Assembly (NCBI GenBank): GCA_003131925.1 | Contig: PKWC01000128.1 | Location: forward strand, 1-18,241 | Direction of reading: 5' to 3' | Source: Alphaproteobacteria bacterium | GTDB lineage: Bacteria; Pseudomonadota; Alphaproteobacteria; Micropepsales; Micropepsaceae | DNA: 18,241 bases | Shown: one piece after another, positions 15,641-18,241 of the stretch | How positions within the stretch are numbered: position 1 is the stretch's first letter | Layout: the number at the start of each line of letters is the position of its first letter | Translations under genes and position numbers: made by a program | The notes under the pieces: model-generated | What the model was told of the DNA's origin: nothing | Databases searched by the model: none | What the model saw: the letters and a program-made list of their open reading frames with translations, nothing else

Positions 15641-15790
15641 ATGAATATCACGTTCTCCAATCCGTTGCAGGCCGTGCCTTCGACCATGCAGGACATTCCC
15701 AGACACCGCCCCATCCCATTGGTTGCAAAATATAGCGTGATTGAACCCAAAGGGCCGCTCCGGTTGTTCGATACCGGGGCCATGATATGA
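15641..15790 (+). CDS. Possible small ORF (49 codons) overlapping the efflux adaptor start
   Basis: ATG at 15641 opens a frame that ends ATGATATGA, whose final TGA (15788-15790) shares four bases (ATGA) with the adaptor start codon. The product begins MNITFSNPLQAVPSTMQDIP and ends GPLRLFDTGAMI. It has no membrane segment or known motif. Roughly two thirds of third codon positions are G or C, as expected for a real gene here. A purine run ATGAGGA touches the start codon, which is too close for an ideal ribosome binding site. The adaptor has only a poor site of its own, so coupled translation through this ORF would make sense. It could equally be a chance frame. Confidence 0.35.
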   Translation: MNITFSNPLQAVPSTMQDIPRHRPIPLVAKYSVIEPKGPLRLFDTGAMI

Positions 15791-17004
15791 CCCGGTTGGA
15801 TTGGTCCGATCCGCGGCACCGGCACCGCGTCTTCGCGGGCTTGGGTGTGCTCGCGTTGGTGCTCGTCGGCTGGGCCGTTTTTCACAAGAAGCCGGCAACG
15901 GCATCGGGCCCGCCGCCGGTTCCCGTGACCGTGGCCGTTGCCAAGCGGCAGGACATCGCGCTCTCGCTCACCGAACTCGGCGCGGCACAGGCCTGGACCA
16001 GCGTCAACGTGCTGGCGCAGGTGAGCGGAAAACTTCTCACCGTCAATTTCACTGAAGGCACCGAGGTCAAGGCCGGTGACCTCCTCGCGCAGATCGATCC
16101 CGCTCCCTATCAGGCGGCACTCGAACAGGCCCAGGGAACTCTGCGGCGCGACAAGGCCGCGCTTGCCGACGCGAAGCTCGATCTCGCGCGCTACAAAAGG
16201 CTCGCGGCGCTCAATTCGATCGCGACGCAGCAGGTTGACACGCAGGCCGCGCTTGTCCTCCAGGACGAAGGCCTAGTGCAGAGCGACGAAGGAACCGTGA
16301 AGACCGCCGCGGTCAATCTCGGCTGGACACGCGTCATCGCGCCGATCACCGGGCGGAGCGGTGTCCGCCTTGTCGATCCGGGAAATCTTGTCAGCACCAG
16401 CGGCTCCGTCGGGAATGCACCGGCCACTCCTGCTCCGACCAACGCATCGAGCGCCGTGCCATCGAGCGGCACCGGCATCGTCGTCGTCAATCAGATCCAG
16501 CCGATCGCTGTCACGTTCACCGTGCCAGAGGGGGATTTCCAGAATCTGGCGCAGGTGTCGAACGGCTTTCGTATTCCCTTGGTGACGCGCGCCTACAGCC
16601 AGGAGACCGGCGCTCTGCTCGATACAGGCGAGCTGAGCATCGCCGATAACCGCATTGATCCTTCCACAGGCACGATCGAGCTGAAGGCGCGCCTTCCCAA
16701 CGCCAGGAATATGCTCTGGCCCGGTCAGTTCGTGAACGTGCAGCTGACGCTGCAGACGCTGCACAACGTCACGACGATTCCGACGACCGCGGTCAATCGC
16801 GGACCCAACGGCAGCTTTGCTTATGTCGTGCAGAAGAACGGGCGCGTGGCAATGCGGCCGTTGACCCTCGCGTCCACACAGGACGCGACCGCCATCGTCG
16901 CGAAAGGCGTCAAGCCCGGCGAGATTGTAGTAACCGACGGCCAGATGATCCTGAAAGACGGCTCGCTCGTCAGGATCGCAAGACCAACGCGGCCCGGCTC
17001 GTGA
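15787..17004 (+). CDS. mdtA: RND efflux periplasmic adaptor, MdtA-like
   Basis: This 405-residue membrane-fusion protein links an inner-membrane RND pump to an outer-membrane channel. A single N-terminal membrane anchor (about 14-33, FAGLGVLALVLVGWAVF) is followed by the first half of the lipoyl domain (VSGKLLTVNFTEGTEVKAGDLLAQIDP, 79-105), a helical hairpin (about 106-175), the second lipoyl half (LGWTRVIAPITGRSGVRLVDPGN), a beta-barrel domain (QPIAVTFTVPEGDF, DNRIDPSTGTIELKARLPN) and a membrane-proximal end. The order and many motifs match Escherichia coli MdtA. Compared with MdtA there is a Pro/Ala/Ser/Thr-rich insertion at about 205-230. There is no lipobox Cys. The ATG at 15787 overlaps the small ORF stop, and the stop overlaps the pump start as GTGA, indicating a tightly coupled operon. 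Confidence 0.9.
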   Translation: MTRLDWSDPRHRHRVFAGLGVLALVLVGWAVFHKKPATASGPPPVPVTVAVAKRQDIALSLTELGAAQAWTSVNVLAQVSGKLLTVNFTEGTEVKAGDLLAQIDPAPYQAALEQAQGTLRRDKAALADAKLDLARYKRLAALNSIATQQVDTQAALVLQDEGLVQSDEGTVKTAAVNLGWTRVIAPITGRSGVRLVDPGNLVSTSGSVGNAPATPAPTNASSAVPSSGTGIVVVNQIQPIAVTFTVPEGDFQNLAQVSNGFRIPLVTRAYSQETGALLDTGELSIADNRIDPSTGTIELKARLPNARNMLWPGQFVNVQLTLQTLHNVTTIPTTAVNRGPNGSFAYVVQKNGRVAMRPLTLASTQDATAIVAKGVKPGEIVVTDGQMILKDGSLVRIARPTRPGS

Positions 17005-18241
17005 ATCTCGCCAGCCCGTTCATTCACCGCCCCATCGCGACCACTCTGTTCGCGATTGCCGTACTCCTGATCGGCATCGTCGCTTATTCGCTCCTGCCGG
17101 TGGCGGCGTTGCCAAATGTCGATTTTCCAACGGTCCAGATAAGCGCGTCACTGCCCGGAGCCAGCCCGGAAACGATGGCGTCGAACGTGGCGACGCCGCT
17201 CGAACGGCAGTTTTCGCTCATTCCCGGCGTCGCGCAGATGACGTCGGTGAGCGCGCTCGGAACGACGAGCATCACGTTGCAGTTCGAGCTCGGCCAGAAT
17301 CTCACCGACGATTTCGAGCAGGTGCAGGCCGCGATCAATGCCGCGAGCGCGCAATTGCCGACCAATCTCCCGGCGCAGCCCAGCATCCGTCGCGTCAATC
17401 CAGCCGACGCGCCGATCATGATTCTGTCGCTCAACTCGGATTCGATTCCGCTCGACCAGGTCGACAACTATGCGGACGTCATCCTCTCGCAGCAGGTCTC
17501 GCGGATCAACGGCGTTGGCCTCGTCACCATAGGTGGGCAACAGAAGCCCGCGGTGCGAATCCAGCTCGACCCCCGCAAAATCGCCGCGCGCGGGCTCCAG
17601 ATCGACCAGATTCGTACCCAGATCGTCGATGCCACGACCAATGCAGCGAAAGGCTCCATCATCGGGCCGCAGCAGGGTCTCACCGTCTATGCCAACGACC
17701 AGATCCTCGATGCGAGCCCGTGGAACGATCTCGTCGTCGGCTACAGCAATGGCGCACCGGTGCGTATCCACGACATCGGCACCGCCTATCAGAGCGTGGA
17801 AAACAACCAGATCGGCGCCTGGGTGTATCCCGGCAAGGGCAACAGCGACCTTACGCTGAAGGGCGGACGCAGCATTCTGCTGGTGATCTTCAAGGAGCCG
17901 GGTGCGAACGTCATCGATACGGTGAACCAGATCCGCGCGGCGTTGCCGCATCTGCAGCAGGCCATTCCACCGGGCATCGCCATGCACATCCTGATGGATC
18001 GCACGCAGACCATCAGCGCCTCGGTCCGGGACGTGAAACTCACCCTCCTCATCACCATCGCGTTGGTGGTGATCGTCATCTGGCTTTTCCTGCTCAACGT
18101 GCGCGCGACGCTGATCCCGAGCTCGGTCATCCCCCTGGCTCTGCTCGGCGCCACAGTCGCGATGCTGGCGCTGAATTTCAGTCTCGACAACCTTTCGCTG
18201 ATGGCACTCACCATCGCGGTCGGCTTCGTCGTCGACGACGC
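17001..18241 (+). CDS. mdtB: RND efflux pump, MdtB/MdtC-like (5' part, cut by the window end)
   Basis: A GTG start at 17001 shares GTGA with the adaptor stop. The frame is open for 413 codons to the window edge, about 40 percent of a normal RND pump of 1,030-1,050 residues. It opens MNLASPFIHRPIATTLFAIA, the first membrane helix, followed by LPVAALPNVDFPTVQISASL and the porter subdomains (PGASPETMASNVATPLERQF, GLVTIGGQQKPAVRIQLDP). Membrane helices return near 350 (LLITIALVVIVIWLFLLNVRATLIPS), and the window ends in IAVGFVVDDA, the TM4 double Asp that relays protons. The motif set is that of MdtB/MdtC heteromeric drug pumps; a second pump gene would be expected next, outside the window. The substrate is unknown. 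Confidence 0.92.
   Translation, partial: MNLASPFIHRPIATTLFAIAVLLIGIVAYSLLPVAALPNVDFPTVQISASLPGASPETMASNVATPLERQFSLIPGVAQMTSVSALGTTSITLQFELGQNLTDDFEQVQAAINAASAQLPTNLPAQPSIRRVNPADAPIMILSLNSDSIPLDQVDNYADVILSQQVSRINGVGLVTIGGQQKPAVRIQLDPRKIAARGLQIDQIRTQIVDATTNAAKGSIIGPQQGLTVYANDQILDASPWNDLVVGYSNGAPVRIHDIGTAYQSVENNQIGAWVYPGKGNSDLTLKGGRSILLVIFKEPGANVIDTVNQIRAALPHLQQAIPPGIAMHILMDRTQTISASVRDVKLTLLITIALVVIVIWLFLLNVRATLIPSSVIPLALLGATVAMLALNFSLDNLSLMALTIAVGFVVDD

Noticed and set aside
15544..15735. 63-codon plus-strand frame upstream of the efflux adaptor
   Set aside because: It runs through the hairpin at 15601-15624, is Gly/Arg-rich, and ends without relation to the adaptor start; the 49-codon frame with the ATGA overlap is the better candidate.

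Overview
The window is GC-rich, densely coding bacterial DNA and looks chromosomal. It most likely comes from an alphaproteobacterium, Hyphomicrobiales/Rhizobiales or a close neighbour. The clues are the protein flavour (HisN-type histidinol-phosphatase, BipA, an IbpA-like small heat-shock protein with a ROSE-like leader) and three families of dispersed palindromic repeats of the kind scattered through such genomes: CCCCTCACCC..CCTCTCCCAC..GGGAGAGG, CTTCGACAAGCTCAG and CGTCATGGCCGGGC. No rRNA, tRNA, CRISPR array, transposase or phage gene is visible.

Layout. 1-3097: a two-gene minus-strand operon for homocysteine-to-cysteine conversion, cystathionine beta-synthase (with C-terminal CBS pair) and cystathionine gamma-lyase, coupled by a GTGA overlap and flanked by direct copies of one palindromic repeat. 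3098-4129: low-specificity threonine aldolase. 4136-7492: a large minus-strand autotransporter with a TTG start. 7716-8672: an HSL-type alpha/beta-hydrolase whose nucleophile serine is a glutamate. 8801-9397: a small heat-shock gene preceded by three stacked hairpins and an RpoH-like promoter, a likely RNA thermometer. 9416-9817: a small membrane protein. 9818-10299: non-coding, with a 40-bp perfect inverted repeat. 10300-11571: an SCP2 sterol-carrier protein followed by a PldB-like alpha/beta-hydrolase whose C-terminus runs into a repeat. 11626-12417 and 12474-13325: divergent hisN and a short-chain dehydrogenase. 13465-15291: typA/bipA. 15292-15786: non-coding DNA and a possible 49-codon ORF. 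15787 to the end: an RND efflux operon of the MdtABC type (adaptor, then the first half of the pump).

The sets that clearly work together are the transsulfuration pair, the SCP2/lipase-like pair (lipid handling, inferred) and the RND adaptor/pump pair. The other genes are single housekeeping or surface functions. I found no convincing new multi-gene system. The points most worth a second look are the Ser-to-Glu hydrolase, the heat-shock leader, the small ORF overlapping the efflux adaptor, and the effect of repeats on gene ends and on the cysteine operon.
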